Source: Rossellomorea vietnamensis (GTDB taxonomy: Bacteria; Bacillota; Bacilli; Bacillales; Bacillaceae_B). From it: a stretch of 64,000 nucleotides of DNA. Made by a program: the position numbers and the translations under genes. Where the stretch lies: NCBI RefSeq assembly GCF_001305855.1, contig NZ_LIXZ01000013.1, positions 1-64,000 on the forward strand. Reading direction: 5' to 3'. The notes beneath the pieces were generated by a model. That model was given only the letters and a program-made list of their open reading frames with translations. It searched no databases and was not told where the DNA came from. Positions 36,513 to 44,456 of this stretch are shown here, piece by piece (position 1 is the stretch's first letter; each line of letters begins with the position of its first letter).

Positions 36513-37208
36513 ATGATTAAAGTTGTCATTGCCGAAGATGATTTTCGCATTGCACAAATACATGAAGAATTTCTGGCGAAGAATGAGCAGCTAACATTAG
36601 TCGGTAAAGCGATGAATGCTAAGGAAACATTGACGATTCTTGATGAACAATATGTTGATTTGCTTCTACTTGATGTATATATGCCTGATCAGCTTGGAAC
36701 TGAATTACTGCATAAAATCCGCTCTGATTATCCTTCCGTTGATGTCATCATGATCACAGCTGCGAAAGATAAGGCTTTTTTAGAAAAGGCACTCCGGTAC
36801 GGTGTCGAACATTATTTGATCAAACCGGTGACACTGGAGAAATTCCAAGAAGCCATCACGTCTTATCTCCAGAAAAGAGTGACGCTTGATTCTGCTGAAG
36901 AGGTCAATCAGCAGATCTTGGATCAATTCTTTGGGAAGGAAAAAAAGAGAACTGCCGAAAAAAGATACGATCTTCCGCCGGGCATCGATTATTTGACTCT
37001 TCATAAAGTGACATCAATCCTGCAAGAGGAAAAAGAAGGGATCACCTCGGAAAGAGTCGGCGAAAAGATGGGGGCATCCCGGACAACCGCACGGAGATAT
37101 CTCGAATATCTGGTGGGGATAAAAGATGCCACTGTCGAGCATGTCTATGGGATAGTCGGACGTCCCGAAAGAAGATACCGAATTGGAAGTGAGAATGCAG
37201 TGAAATAG
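36513..37208 (+). CDS. CitT/DctR-family response regulator
   Basis: A 231-residue response regulator. The receiver domain has the acidic pocket IAEDD, the phospho-acceptor Asp54 in LLLLDVYMPDQ, and the conserved Lys in YLIKPVTLEKF. The C-terminal part has a helix-turn-helix (GITSERVGEKMGASRTTARR YLEYL) typical of the CitB/CitT class. It pairs with the preceding kinase and probably activates tctCBA-tcuA in response to an external carboxylate. Confidence 0.92.
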   Translation: MIKVVIAEDDFRIAQIHEEFLAKNEQLTLVGKAMNAKETLTILDEQYVDLLLLDVYMPDQLGTELLHKIRSDYPSVDVIMITAAKDKAFLEKALRYGVEHYLIKPVTLEKFQEAITSYLQKRVTLDSAEEVNQQILDQFFGKEKKRTAEKRYDLPPGIDYLTLHKVTSILQEEKEGITSERVGEKMGASRTTARRYLEYLVGIKDATVEHVYGIVGRPERRYRIGSENAVK

Positions 37209-37225
37209 TTTCCGGGAGAGATTGT

Positions 37226-37271
37226 GTCTGCCACATCGATTTAAGTGATCACTTAAATCGATGTGGCAGAC
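37226..37271. terminator. Perfect 46-bp palindrome after the response regulator gene
   Basis: The 23-bp arm starting GTCTGCCACATCGATTTAAG is followed immediately by its exact reverse complement, with no spacer. It is followed by TTCTTTATTT, so it probably acts as a terminator between the two-component genes and tctC; its length and perfection are unusual. Confidence 0.7.
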
Positions 37272-37348
37272 TTCTTTATTTGCAGAAGGCAAGAAAGCGG
37301 TGAACAAAATGAACAAAATCCCCACAAGTTTTTTAAAACATAATATTT

Positions 37349-37362
37349 TGGAAACGTTTACA
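37349..37362. promoter_or_regulatory. CcpA cre box upstream of tctC
   Basis: TGGAAACGTTTACA matches TGWAANCGNTNWCA at all but the third base. It lies about 100 nt upstream of tctC, consistent with catabolite repression of the operon. Confidence 0.65.
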
Positions 37363-37461
37363 TAGACTCATTCGGCAACTAGGATTAAATTAACGTATTT
37401 CACCTTTTTAACAGGGGATGTTTCTGGTGAGTACAAACAAAATAAAAGGGGTGCAGAAAAA

Positions 37462-38439
37462 ATGAAAAGGTTTGGCTTCGTATTGATTATTTGTGTAATG
37501 GCATTAATGACAGCTTGTTCCAGCTCTGCTTCGGGAGATAAGGAATTTCCGTCAAAGAATATTGAAATCATTGCACCGGCTTCTCCGGGCGGAGGCTGGG
37601 ATTTAACAGCTCGTTCTGTCCAGAAGGTTTTGCGTGACAACGACATTGTTGATAAAAACATCAATGTCATCAACAAACCGGGTGGAGGCGGAGAAGCGGG
37701 ATGGAAGTATCTTGAGAAGAAGGATGCCCATCATCTTGCAATCAATTCAAGTCTGGTACTGACAAATAAATTATTGGGACAAAGCGATCTATCCCATGAA
37801 CAATTTACACCGATTGCAACATTGGCCACAGAGTGGCAGGCACTCGCGGTACCGGTTGATTCAAAATTTGAAACCGCTTCTGAACTGCTGGATCAGATGA
37901 AGAAAGATCCGAAGTCGCTCAAAATCGGAGTAGGTCCGGGGCTCGGGAACGATGACCATCTGTCGATTGTACAGGCGGCAAGTGAGAAGGGGATCGATCC
38001 TACTAATCTTGACTTTCTTGTCTATGAAGGCGGCGGTGACGTCGTGACGGCGCTGCTCGGCGGACATGTAGATGCAGTGACGACTTCCCTTTCAGAAGTA
38101 AAAGAGCAGCATTTGGCTGGGAAGCTTAAGATTCTTGCGGTTTCTTCAGAAAAAAGGCTGGAAGGACTGGATGACGTTCCAACCTGGACGGAAGAAGGAG
38201 TGGACATGGTATTCCCTCACTGGAGAGGCATCATGGGCCCTGGTGATATGACAGAAGAAGAAATCGCCTATTGGGATGATAAGATAGGCGAAATGGTCAA
38301 AACGGATGAATGGAAGAAGATGCTTGAAAACAATGACTGGGATGATTTTTATAAAGACAGCAAGGAAACAAAGCAATTCATGAAGGAACAGGAAAAATTA
38401 TATTCGGATCTTGTTGAAAGCTCCGGATTGAAAAAATAG
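37462..38439 (+). CDS. tctC: Tripartite tricarboxylate transporter binding protein TctC
   Basis: A 325-residue Bug/TctC-type binding lipoprotein (lipobox LMTAC, Cys19). The mature part shows NIEIIAPASPGGGWDLTARS near its start, INVINKPGGGGEAGWKYL and TALLGGHVDAVTTSLSEV, typical of the family. It captures a carboxylate outside the cell and passes it to TctA/TctB. It is first in the operon behind AAAAGGGG, downstream of a cre box. It resembles YflP of B. subtilis in its position next to a CitS/CitT-like system. Confidence 0.92.
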   Translation: MKRFGFVLIICVMALMTACSSSASGDKEFPSKNIEIIAPASPGGGWDLTARSVQKVLRDNDIVDKNINVINKPGGGGEAGWKYLEKKDAHHLAINSSLVLTNKLLGQSDLSHEQFTPIATLATEWQALAVPVDSKFETASELLDQMKKDPKSLKIGVGPGLGNDDHLSIVQAASEKGIDPTNLDFLVYEGGGDVVTALLGGHVDAVTTSLSEVKEQHLAGKLKILAVSSEKRLEGLDDVPTWTEEGVDMVFPHWRGIMGPGDMTEEEIAYWDDKIGEMVKTDEWKKMLENNDWDDFYKDSKETKQFMKEQEKLYSDLVESSGLKK

Positions 38440-38508
38440 TCTGACGGACGGGTAGGGGACTGATAAGAGTCTCCCGCCGGTCTACTGTCATTGAGGAGGT
38501 TGAAATGC

Positions 38509-38955
38509 ATGAGAGCAATCAAACTCGGGATGCCCATTTTTTTAATTCTATTAAGCTTCTTTTTTTTGATAGCATCCATCAATTTGCCAAAGGCAAATCT
38601 CGGGAACCCAAACGGGCCGCTTTATTTTCCTGTCGGATTAAGTGTCTTCATGCTGATATTCAGCGCGGTTTATTTATTCCAGGAGTGGAAGAGCCTGCAT
38701 ATCCATAATGAAGATATCAAGCTACTGCTGAAAGGGAGAACACCGAAATTAATTGCCCTGACTGTTTTATACGGAGCTGTTTATGCGTTCATATTTGAAC
38801 GAATCGGGTTCTTATTTTCTACTATTTTATTTTTAGGCGCTTTATTATTTACGGTCAACGGGAAGAAATATGTTGTGAATGTGATAGTGGCAATCAGCTT
38901 TTCTTTTCTATCATGGTATGCATTCAGCGTTTTATTAGGAGTAAGTCTTCCATAG
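38509..38955 (+). CDS. tctB: Tripartite tricarboxylate transporter small membrane subunit TctB
   Basis: A 148-residue membrane protein with four helices, e.g. LGMPIFLILLSFFFLIASIN and YGAVYAFIFERIGFLFSTIL. The GPLYFPVGLSVFMLIFSA segment is typical of TctB. ATG 38509 is chosen because it lies 8 nt after GAGGAGG; a nearby ATG at 38505 is in another frame. It sits between tctC and tctA, 12 nt from the latter. Confidence 0.88.
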   Translation: MRAIKLGMPIFLILLSFFFLIASINLPKANLGNPNGPLYFPVGLSVFMLIFSAVYLFQEWKSLHIHNEDIKLLLKGRTPKLIALTVLYGAVYAFIFERIGFLFSTILFLGALLFTVNGKKYVVNVIVAISFSFLSWYAFSVLLGVSLP

Positions 38956-38967
38956 GAGGTGCACTAG

Positions 38968-40482
38968 ATGGATTTTAGCAATTTTATGCAAGGGTTAACA
39001 ACTGCGTTGGAACCGATCAATATTATGTGGGTTGTCATCGGAGGATTCCTTGGAACGATCGTCGGGATGCTCCCCGGCCTGGGACCGGCAACAGCCGTAG
39101 CCGTCTTGATCCCGATTACATTCGGCATGGAGCCCGTCAGTGCCATCATCCTGATGGCTGCCATCTATTATGGGGCGATGTACGGAGGATCAAGGAGTTC
39201 GATTCTATTAAATACTCCGGGTGACGGTTCTGCGATTGCCGCCACATTCGACGGGTATCCGATGGCTCAGAAGGGTCAGGCAGGACAGGCCATGGCCATA
39301 TCGGCAGTCGCCTCTTTCATAGGGGGAATGATGGCCGTCATCGGGTTTATCTTCCTTGCCGAGCCGCTGGCAAGCTTTGCCCTGAAATTCGGTCCTGCTG
39401 AATACTTTTTATTAATGCTGCTGACTCTTTCGGCGATTGTTGCCCTGTCAGTAGGGAAAATGGTGAAGGGATTCATTGCCATGTTTCTTGGGCTGATGCT
39501 CAGTACGGTGGGCATTGATACTCAGAGCGGCGTCTATCGATTCACCTTCGGAAGTTCCCATCTAAGTGAAGGAATCGATTTTCTAATCGTGATCATCGGT
39601 GTATATGCAGTCGGGGAAGTCCTTTATAATTACTTGACGATCGATCAGGAGAAAAAAGAGAAAAAGAAAGTCGGGAAGATCTGGTTTACGAAGAAGCAAT
39701 GGAAACGCTCATTATGGCCGATTCTAAGAAGTGGACCACTTGGATTTGTGGTTGGTGTCCTTCCGGGAGCCGGGGGATCCATCGCATCCATGATCAGCTA
39801 CTCGACAGAGAAGCAAATTTCCAAACATCCTGAAGAATTCGGGAAGGGTGCAGTAGAAGGGCTTGCAGCTCCTGAATCTGCCAATAATGCTGCTTCAGTA
39901 GGTGCCATGATTCCGCTATTGACGATGGGGATCCCGGGATCGGGTACAACCGCTGTCATGCTAGGAGCTCTCGTCATGCTTGGCATGAAGCCTGGACCGC
40001 TTTTGTTCGAAAATGATCCCAATACCGTCTGGACACTGATCAATAGTATGTTCATCGGGAATATTGCACTTGTCATCATCAATATCCTGCTGGTCGGCCT
40101 GTTGGTAAAGATTTTGGATACACCTGCAAAAGTGTTGTATCCGGTCATTGTGATTCTTGCATTTATCGGTACTTACACGCTCAGTTACAGTGCAATGGAT
40201 TTCTTCCTGCTCTTGATTTTCGGAATATTCGGTTTATTCCTTAAGGTCATGGATTTCCCGATTGCCCCGCTTGTTCTGGCATTGATCGTCGGAGCGGATA
40301 TGGAACAGAACTTCAGGATGGCGGTGCTATCGTCAAATGGCAGTCTCGGTATCTTCTTTGATACACCTATTGCCATCGCATTGGCTGTATTGACTCTTTT
40401 ATCACTGTTTTATCCACTGCTGATCAAAACGTTTAAAAAGAAAGGGAAGAATCCTATCGACCCTATCTCAAAAGACATGTAA
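38968..40482 (+). CDS. tctA: Tripartite tricarboxylate transporter large membrane subunit TctA
   Basis: A 504-residue permease with about eleven helices. Family motifs are GGFLGTIVGMLPGLGPATAV near residue 25, AIYYGAMYGGSRSSILLNTP, GDGSAIAATFDGYPMA, GVLPGAGGSIASMISYSTEK and LAAPESANNAASVGAMIPLL. The length is normal. It is the transport channel of the TTT system with TctC and TctB. It starts behind AGGAGGTG and is followed by tcuA after 15 nt. Confidence 0.95.
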   Translation: MDFSNFMQGLTTALEPINIMWVVIGGFLGTIVGMLPGLGPATAVAVLIPITFGMEPVSAIILMAAIYYGAMYGGSRSSILLNTPGDGSAIAATFDGYPMAQKGQAGQAMAISAVASFIGGMMAVIGFIFLAEPLASFALKFGPAEYFLLMLLTLSAIVALSVGKMVKGFIAMFLGLMLSTVGIDTQSGVYRFTFGSSHLSEGIDFLIVIIGVYAVGEVLYNYLTIDQEKKEKKKVGKIWFTKKQWKRSLWPILRSGPLGFVVGVLPGAGGSIASMISYSTEKQISKHPEEFGKGAVEGLAAPESANNAASVGAMIPLLTMGIPGSGTTAVMLGALVMLGMKPGPLLFENDPNTVWTLINSMFIGNIALVIINILLVGLLVKILDTPAKVLYPVIVILAFIGTYTLSYSAMDFFLLLIFGIFGLFLKVMDFPIAPLVLALIVGADMEQNFRMAVLSSNGSLGIFFDTPIAIALAVLTLLSLFYPLLIKTFKKKGKNPIDPISKDM

Positions 40483-40497
40483 TAAGGAGGAGTATCG

Positions 40498-42012
40498 ATG
40501 TCAAAAACGAACTCATACGACGTAGTTGTCGTTGGTGCGGGGAATGCAGCATTATGTGCGGCCATTTCAGCCCGTGAAGAAGGTGCGGAAGTACTGGTCC
40601 TCGAAAAAGGTCCTGAACATAAAAGAGGCGGAAATTCATTTTTTACCGATGGAGCGATTAGGGTGGCCTATCATGATCTCACAGATATTCGGAAGGTCGT
40701 GAGGGATCTCTCTGATGAAGAAGCGGATTCAATCGTCATGCCCGACTACAATGAGGAAGACTATTATGATGATATCATGCGCGTAACGGAAGGGGAGAGT
40801 CTGCCGGAGCTTGCCAGACAACTTGTTGACCGCTCGTTTGAAACGCTCGTGTGGATGAAGGGGCATGGTGTGAAATTCGAACTCAATTATGATAATCAAT
40901 CGTATGAAAAGGAAGGCAAGCGGCATTTCTGGGGGGGTCTTCCGGTCAAGACGGAAAACAAAGGCATCGGGTTGATGAAGCAGCTTTTTTCCCGTGCCGG
41001 GGAAATGGGTATCGATATTTGGTATGAGGCTGCTGCAGTGGAGCTTATAAAAGAAGGTGGAAAGATAAGCGGTGTGGTTGTGCAGAAGGATGATGAGCGG
41101 ATCAACATTGAATCCACAGGTGTCATTCTTGCCTGTGGCAGTTTTGAAGCAGACAAAAAGCTTCGGAAACAACATATCGGGGAAGAATGGGCAGCGGCAA
41201 TCGTACGCGGAACCGAATATAACACAGGGGACGGGATAACAATGGCGATTGCGGCAGGAGCGGAGAAGTTTGGTGAATACTCCGGCTGTCATTCAATCGG
41301 TACGGATTATCATGCACCGAAAGTCGGTGACTTTAAAAAACCCGGTGACATCTTCAAGAAACATTCCTACCCCCTCAGCATCATGCTGAATAAAGATGGA
41401 AAACGATTTGTAGACGAAGGTGCGGATTTCCGTAATTATACGTACGCAAAGTACGGGAGGGAAATCCTGAAACAGCCTGGTCATGTCGCCTATCAGGTTT
41501 ACGACTCCCAAGTCCGGCCGCTGCTGAGGAAGGAATATGATCTTGAGGAAGCGACCTGTTACAAGGGTGAAACCCTGGAGGAGCTTGTTAATCAGCTTTC
41601 CGTTAACAAGAAGCAATTCCTGCAGACCATTGAGGAATATAATGAAGCCGTTCAAGACGGGGAATACAATCCTACGGAAAAAGACGGCAAGAAAACAGCA
41701 GGGCTTACACCAGAAAAGACGAACTGGGCATTAAGAATCGCAAAGGGGCCATTTTATGCATTTCCGGTTACGTGCGGCATTACGTTTTCATTTGGGGGAC
41801 TCCGGGTCAATCCTTCAGGTGAGGTATTAAAAAAAGATGATCAACCACTATCCGGCCTGTTCGCTGCAGGAGAAATGGTCGGCGGTATTTTTTATCACAA
41901 TTATCCTGGGGGATCGGGATTGATGTCCGGGGCTGTATATGGGAAAACAGCCGGCTCTTCAGCTGCCCGGTATGCCCTCGGCAATAAACAGGATTCAACG
42001 ATCATTCACTGA
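40498..42012 (+). CDS. tcuA: FAD-dependent tricarballylate dehydrogenase-like flavoprotein TcuA
   Basis: A 504-residue flavoprotein of the fumarate reductase/succinate dehydrogenase flavoprotein superfamily. It has the FAD fold YDVVVVGAGNAALCAAISAR, GGNSFFTDGAIRVA, GVILACGSFEADKKLRKQ and the C-terminal GLFAAGEMVGGIFYHNYPGG. TcuA of Salmonella oxidises tricarballylate to cis-aconitate and passes electrons to TcuB. Here tcuA follows tctA, so the imported compound is probably tricarballylate or a similar tricarboxylate. No TcuB-like iron-sulfur membrane partner is encoded in the window. An alternative is a fumarate-reductase-like enzyme for another acid. Confidence 0.85.
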   Translation: MSKTNSYDVVVVGAGNAALCAAISAREEGAEVLVLEKGPEHKRGGNSFFTDGAIRVAYHDLTDIRKVVRDLSDEEADSIVMPDYNEEDYYDDIMRVTEGESLPELARQLVDRSFETLVWMKGHGVKFELNYDNQSYEKEGKRHFWGGLPVKTENKGIGLMKQLFSRAGEMGIDIWYEAAAVELIKEGGKISGVVVQKDDERINIESTGVILACGSFEADKKLRKQHIGEEWAAAIVRGTEYNTGDGITMAIAAGAEKFGEYSGCHSIGTDYHAPKVGDFKKPGDIFKKHSYPLSIMLNKDGKRFVDEGADFRNYTYAKYGREILKQPGHVAYQVYDSQVRPLLRKEYDLEEATCYKGETLEELVNQLSVNKKQFLQTIEEYNEAVQDGEYNPTEKDGKKTAGLTPEKTNWALRIAKGPFYAFPVTCGITFSFGGLRVNPSGEVLKKDDQPLSGLFAAGEMVGGIFYHNYPGGSGLMSGAVYGKTAGSSAARYALGNKQDSTIIH

Positions 42013-42024
42013 CAGTTATTGATG

Positions 42025-42064
42025 AAAAGGAAAAGTCACCCCATCTCCGGTGGCTTTTTCCTTT
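42025..42064 (+). terminator. Terminator-like hairpin between tcuA and the SLC13 permease gene
   Basis: AAAGGAAAAGTCACC pairs with GGTGGCTTTTTCCTTT with one G-U pair. The permease gene may thus be less expressed than the tct genes or have its own promoter. Confidence 0.75.
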
Positions 42065-42088
42065 GATTGAAAGATGGGAGTAATCGTC

Positions 42089-43450
42089 ATGAAAAAACAA
42101 CTGTTACTAGTTATTACCTTTCTATTATATGCCTTATTCTTTCTCCCATTTTTTGAGTGGGATGAAACCTGGAAGGCTATCGCTGCACTCATTATCATTC
42201 AAATCCTGTGGATCGGCAAAGTATTTCCTCTAGCGTTCAGTTCGCTGCTGCTTATATTGCTGATATCGTTTCATTTTTTCAGTTATGAACAGACTTTGAG
42301 TTATTTTAGTTCGGGAATTGTTTGGCTCTTGTTTTCCACATTCATTATCTCAACTGCATTCATCAAAACCGGTCTAGCAAGCAGGGTATCGCTCTATATG
42401 TTAAAGCTGTCTGGAGGGTCGGGGAAGGCGTTGATTTTCATTTCGTTTCTGCTCATGACTGTCCTGTCTGTTCTGATACCGTCGAATGTAGGGAAGGGCA
42501 GCCTGTTATCATCAGTACTCGACAGCCTGATGAAAAGTCTGCGAAAAATAGCGGATGTCCATTATCTGGGCAAGTCGCTGTTTATAGGGGTTGCCTATCT
42601 GGCTGCCATTTCAGGGGCGTTTGTCGCGACTGGGGCAAGTTCCACTATCTACGCTTTTGGGATCCTGAGCGACGTTTCAAGGGATCTGAATTATATAAGA
42701 TGGTTCCTGATTTTTGGAATACCGGTGCTGCTATTTATCGTGATGTTGTGGGGAATATTCTTAATGATCTTTCCCCCTGAGAAGATTGACCGAAAGCTGT
42801 TATTGGCATTGATCGAAAAAAGAATCAGTGAGCTTGGGCCGGTCGGCATCAATGAAAAGAAAATCATGTGTATCATCGGGGGAACGTTGATCCTGTGGAT
42901 TGCACAGCCTCTGCATGGATATTCCATTCCTCAGGTTGGCCTTCTGGGTGCATGTATGACGGTCATTCCTTTGGCGGGAGTATGGAAGTGGGAAGAAGCG
43001 CGGGAATCGATTGATTGGGATCTGATGCTCTTTTTTGCCTCCACTCTGATGGTATCGGGGATGCTGGTAAAGACAGGGACGATTGAATGGATGGCAGAAG
43101 GGTTGAATACTATACTTACTGGCCGCCAACCCTGGGTGATCATCCTGCTCCTCATCTTATGTACGAGTATTATTCGGATCGTATTCGTTAATATCCTGGG
43201 TTTTTTGACCATCATGCTCCCTCTCAGCATCACGATAGGGCACACCATACCGGGTTTATCACCCATGCAAATTGCCATGCCGGTGTTCCTGGCATGCGTC
43301 CCGGGCTTTTTCCTCGTCACCCAGTCCCCGGTTCATCTGATCAGCTACTCGTACGGTTATTTTACCGACAAGGATTTAATGCGGGCAGGAATTTGGTCAT
43401 CCGCAGCATGGATCGCTGTCATCATCTGCTCGGTTTTCTTTTACTGGTAA
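42089..43450 (+). CDS. SLC13/DASS-family carboxylate permease
   Basis: A 453-residue membrane protein with about eleven helices, of the divalent anion:sodium symporter/CitT group. Signs are LWIGKVFPLAFSSLLLILL, the SNVGKGSLLSSVLDSLMK loop, SGAFVATGASSTIYAFGI and a C-terminal VTQSPVHLISYSYGYFTDKD. The ATG at 42089 follows GGGAG at 8-nt spacing. It is the last gene of the tricarboxylate cluster and may be a second importer or an exporter of the product. Its substrate is not readable. Confidence 0.82.
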   Translation: MKKQLLLVITFLLYALFFLPFFEWDETWKAIAALIIIQILWIGKVFPLAFSSLLLILLISFHFFSYEQTLSYFSSGIVWLLFSTFIISTAFIKTGLASRVSLYMLKLSGGSGKALIFISFLLMTVLSVLIPSNVGKGSLLSSVLDSLMKSLRKIADVHYLGKSLFIGVAYLAAISGAFVATGASSTIYAFGILSDVSRDLNYIRWFLIFGIPVLLFIVMLWGIFLMIFPPEKIDRKLLLALIEKRISELGPVGINEKKIMCIIGGTLILWIAQPLHGYSIPQVGLLGACMTVIPLAGVWKWEEARESIDWDLMLFFASTLMVSGMLVKTGTIEWMAEGLNTILTGRQPWVIILLLILCTSIIRIVFVNILGFLTIMLPLSITIGHTIPGLSPMQIAMPVFLACVPGFFLVTQSPVHLISYSYGYFTDKDLMRAGIWSSAAWIAVIICSVFFYW

Positions 43451-43472
43451 GACAATATTTAGTGTTAATAAA

Positions 43473-43500
43473 GGGTATGAACAGCGAGCTGTTCATACCC
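43473..43500. terminator. Bidirectional terminator between convergent genes
   Basis: GGGTATGAACAGC pairs perfectly with GCTGTTCATACCC. Confidence 0.85.
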
Positions 43501-43506
43501 ATAAAC

Positions 43507-43980
43507 TTATTTTATCAATGCCCGGTTTTTACGATGTTCCTTCCTCAGAACAGCTGATTTGAACAATCTCTTCTCCTCTTCTGTTTCCGGTATCACTTTA
43601 GGCACCGGTTTCGGCTTACCGTTTTCATCCACCGCCACCATGGTAAGGAATGATTCCGTCGTCAAGGTTTTGATACCTGTCAATAGATTCGAAGAGAAAA
43701 CTTTTACGTACACCTCCATCGAAGTCCTTCCAGTGGAAGTTACTATCGCCTCTAGGCTGAGTGCGTCCCCGACAGTTGCGGATGACAGGAAATCGACCGA
43801 ATCGATTGAAGCCGTGACTACCACAGAGCTCGAATGCTTCATGGCTGACAGTGCAGCGATTTCATCGATAAATGCCAATACCTTCCCCCCGAAGATTGTC
43901 TGCATATGATTGGTATCCGGTGGCAGTACCAATCTGGTTTGGACGGTTCGTGAACGCTCAATAGAATAAGCTTGTTCCAT
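43507..43980 (-). CDS. ykhA: Acyl-CoA thioesterase YkhA-like (hotdog fold)
   Basis: A 157-residue hotdog-fold thioesterase that hydrolyses acyl-CoA in the cytoplasm. Typical motifs are PPDTNHMQTIFGGKVLAFID and FLSSATVGDALSLEAIVTST, and the C-terminal tail is basic. ATG 43980 is chosen because it lies 9 nt after GGGAG; an upstream in-frame ATG abuts that site. Upstream on the same strand are a cobalamin riboswitch, a 16-codon frame and a terminator, so this gene is either read through or uses its own promoter (TATACA just upstream). A 25-codon remnant of a paralogue lies at 34727-34805. Confidence 0.9.
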   Translation of the reverse strand: MEQAYSIERSRTVQTRLVLPPDTNHMQTIFGGKVLAFIDEIAALSAMKHSSSVVVTASIDSVDFLSSATVGDALSLEAIVTSTGRTSMEVYVKVFSSNLLTGIKTLTTESFLTMVAVDENGKPKPVPKVIPETEEEKRLFKSAVLRKEHRKNRALIK

Positions 43981-44012
43981 TCTTGTCATCTCCCTGAGTG
44001 TATAATGGCGAA

Positions 44013-44047
44013 ACAAAAAAGCATCTTCCTTTTTGAAAAGAAGATGC
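44013..44047 (-). terminator. Terminator after the riboswitch-controlled mini-frame
   Basis: On the minus strand GCATCTTC pairs with GAAGATGC around an 11-nt loop, followed by six T. It directly follows the stop of the 16-codon frame. Confidence 0.85.
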
Positions 44048-44049
44048 AG

Positions 44050-44100
44050 CTACTCCAAACGAGCGTCCAGGATCTCTTGGTTCCCTGTATGACGTTTCAT
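44050..44100 (-). CDS. 16-codon open frame behind the cobalamin riboswitch
   Basis: On the minus strand ATAGGAGGG stands 8 nt before an ATG at 44100, which opens the frame MKRHTGNQEILDARLE and ends in TAG at 44050. The terminator follows within 3 nt. The ribosome site lies inside a hairpin below the aptamer, as in translational riboswitches. The frame is either the leftover start of a deleted B12-regulated gene or a genuine micro-peptide or leader. I recognise no homologue. Confidence 0.5.
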   Translation of the reverse strand: MKRHTGNQEILDARLE

Positions 44101-44114
44101 ATGCGCAACACCCT

Positions 44115-44142
44115 CCTATCTCCCGTAGGAACTTTCGTGTTC
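44115..44142 (-). promoter_or_regulatory. Ribosome-site hairpin of the cobalamin riboswitch
   Basis: On the minus strand TCCTA pairs with TAGGA, which is part of the AGGAGG site, enclosed by AACAC/GTGTT outside it. This is a plausible translational expression platform. Confidence 0.5.
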
Positions 44143-44144
44143 TT

Positions 44145-44313
44145 CTCATTTGGCAGGTCTCCTGGCTCGGCGTCTCCGATTTCATATTCCTTCCCATTCC
44201 GACGTGAAACAGTGGATCTTTATGAAATCTCAGCATTACAGTGGCGGGACCGCGTTGGGTTTTCACCAACTTCCCTTTTAAGAAAATGACTTGAAGTCAT
44301 TTCCACCAATGAG
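44145..44313 (-). ncRNA. Cobalamin riboswitch aptamer
   Basis: Read on the minus strand, the region matches the B12 aptamer in order: P1 arm CTCATTGG, AAAAGGGAA, GTGAAAACCC, the core GCCACTGTAATGC, CCACTG, ATGGGAAGG, then the B12 box AGCCAGGAGACCTGCC and the closing P1 arm CCAAATGAG. It should bind adenosyl- or related cobalamin and repress downstream expression. The only frame directly downstream is 16 codons long. Confidence 0.92.
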
Positions 44314-44338
44314 CAATGATTAAATTGTGAACGGTATT

Positions 44339-44384
44339 ATTTTATCATAGACTTCCATTGTATGAGGACTATTTATGATAAAAT
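44339..44384. promoter_or_regulatory. Inverted repeat between the riboswitch and the araC-like gene
   Basis: ATTTTATCATA (44339-44349) and TATGATAAAAT (44374-44384) are perfect inverted copies 24 nt apart. It is a candidate operator for the AraC-type regulator or part of overlapping promoters. Confidence 0.4.
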
Positions 44385-44456
44385 GGGAGCTCCAACCATT
44401 TTATTCATCATAGAATGATGGACGTGCTTTTTTATTAAGATAAGTGAGGAATTGAC

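Noticed and set aside
38505-38708. 67-aa frame starting at an ATG well placed after GAGGAGG
   Set aside because: It overlaps tctB in another frame; the tctB ATG four bases later has equally good spacing and clear homology.
40729-41292. 187-aa frame opposite tcuA
   Set aside because: Antisense shadow of a strongly conserved flavoprotein; no family motif or ribosome site.
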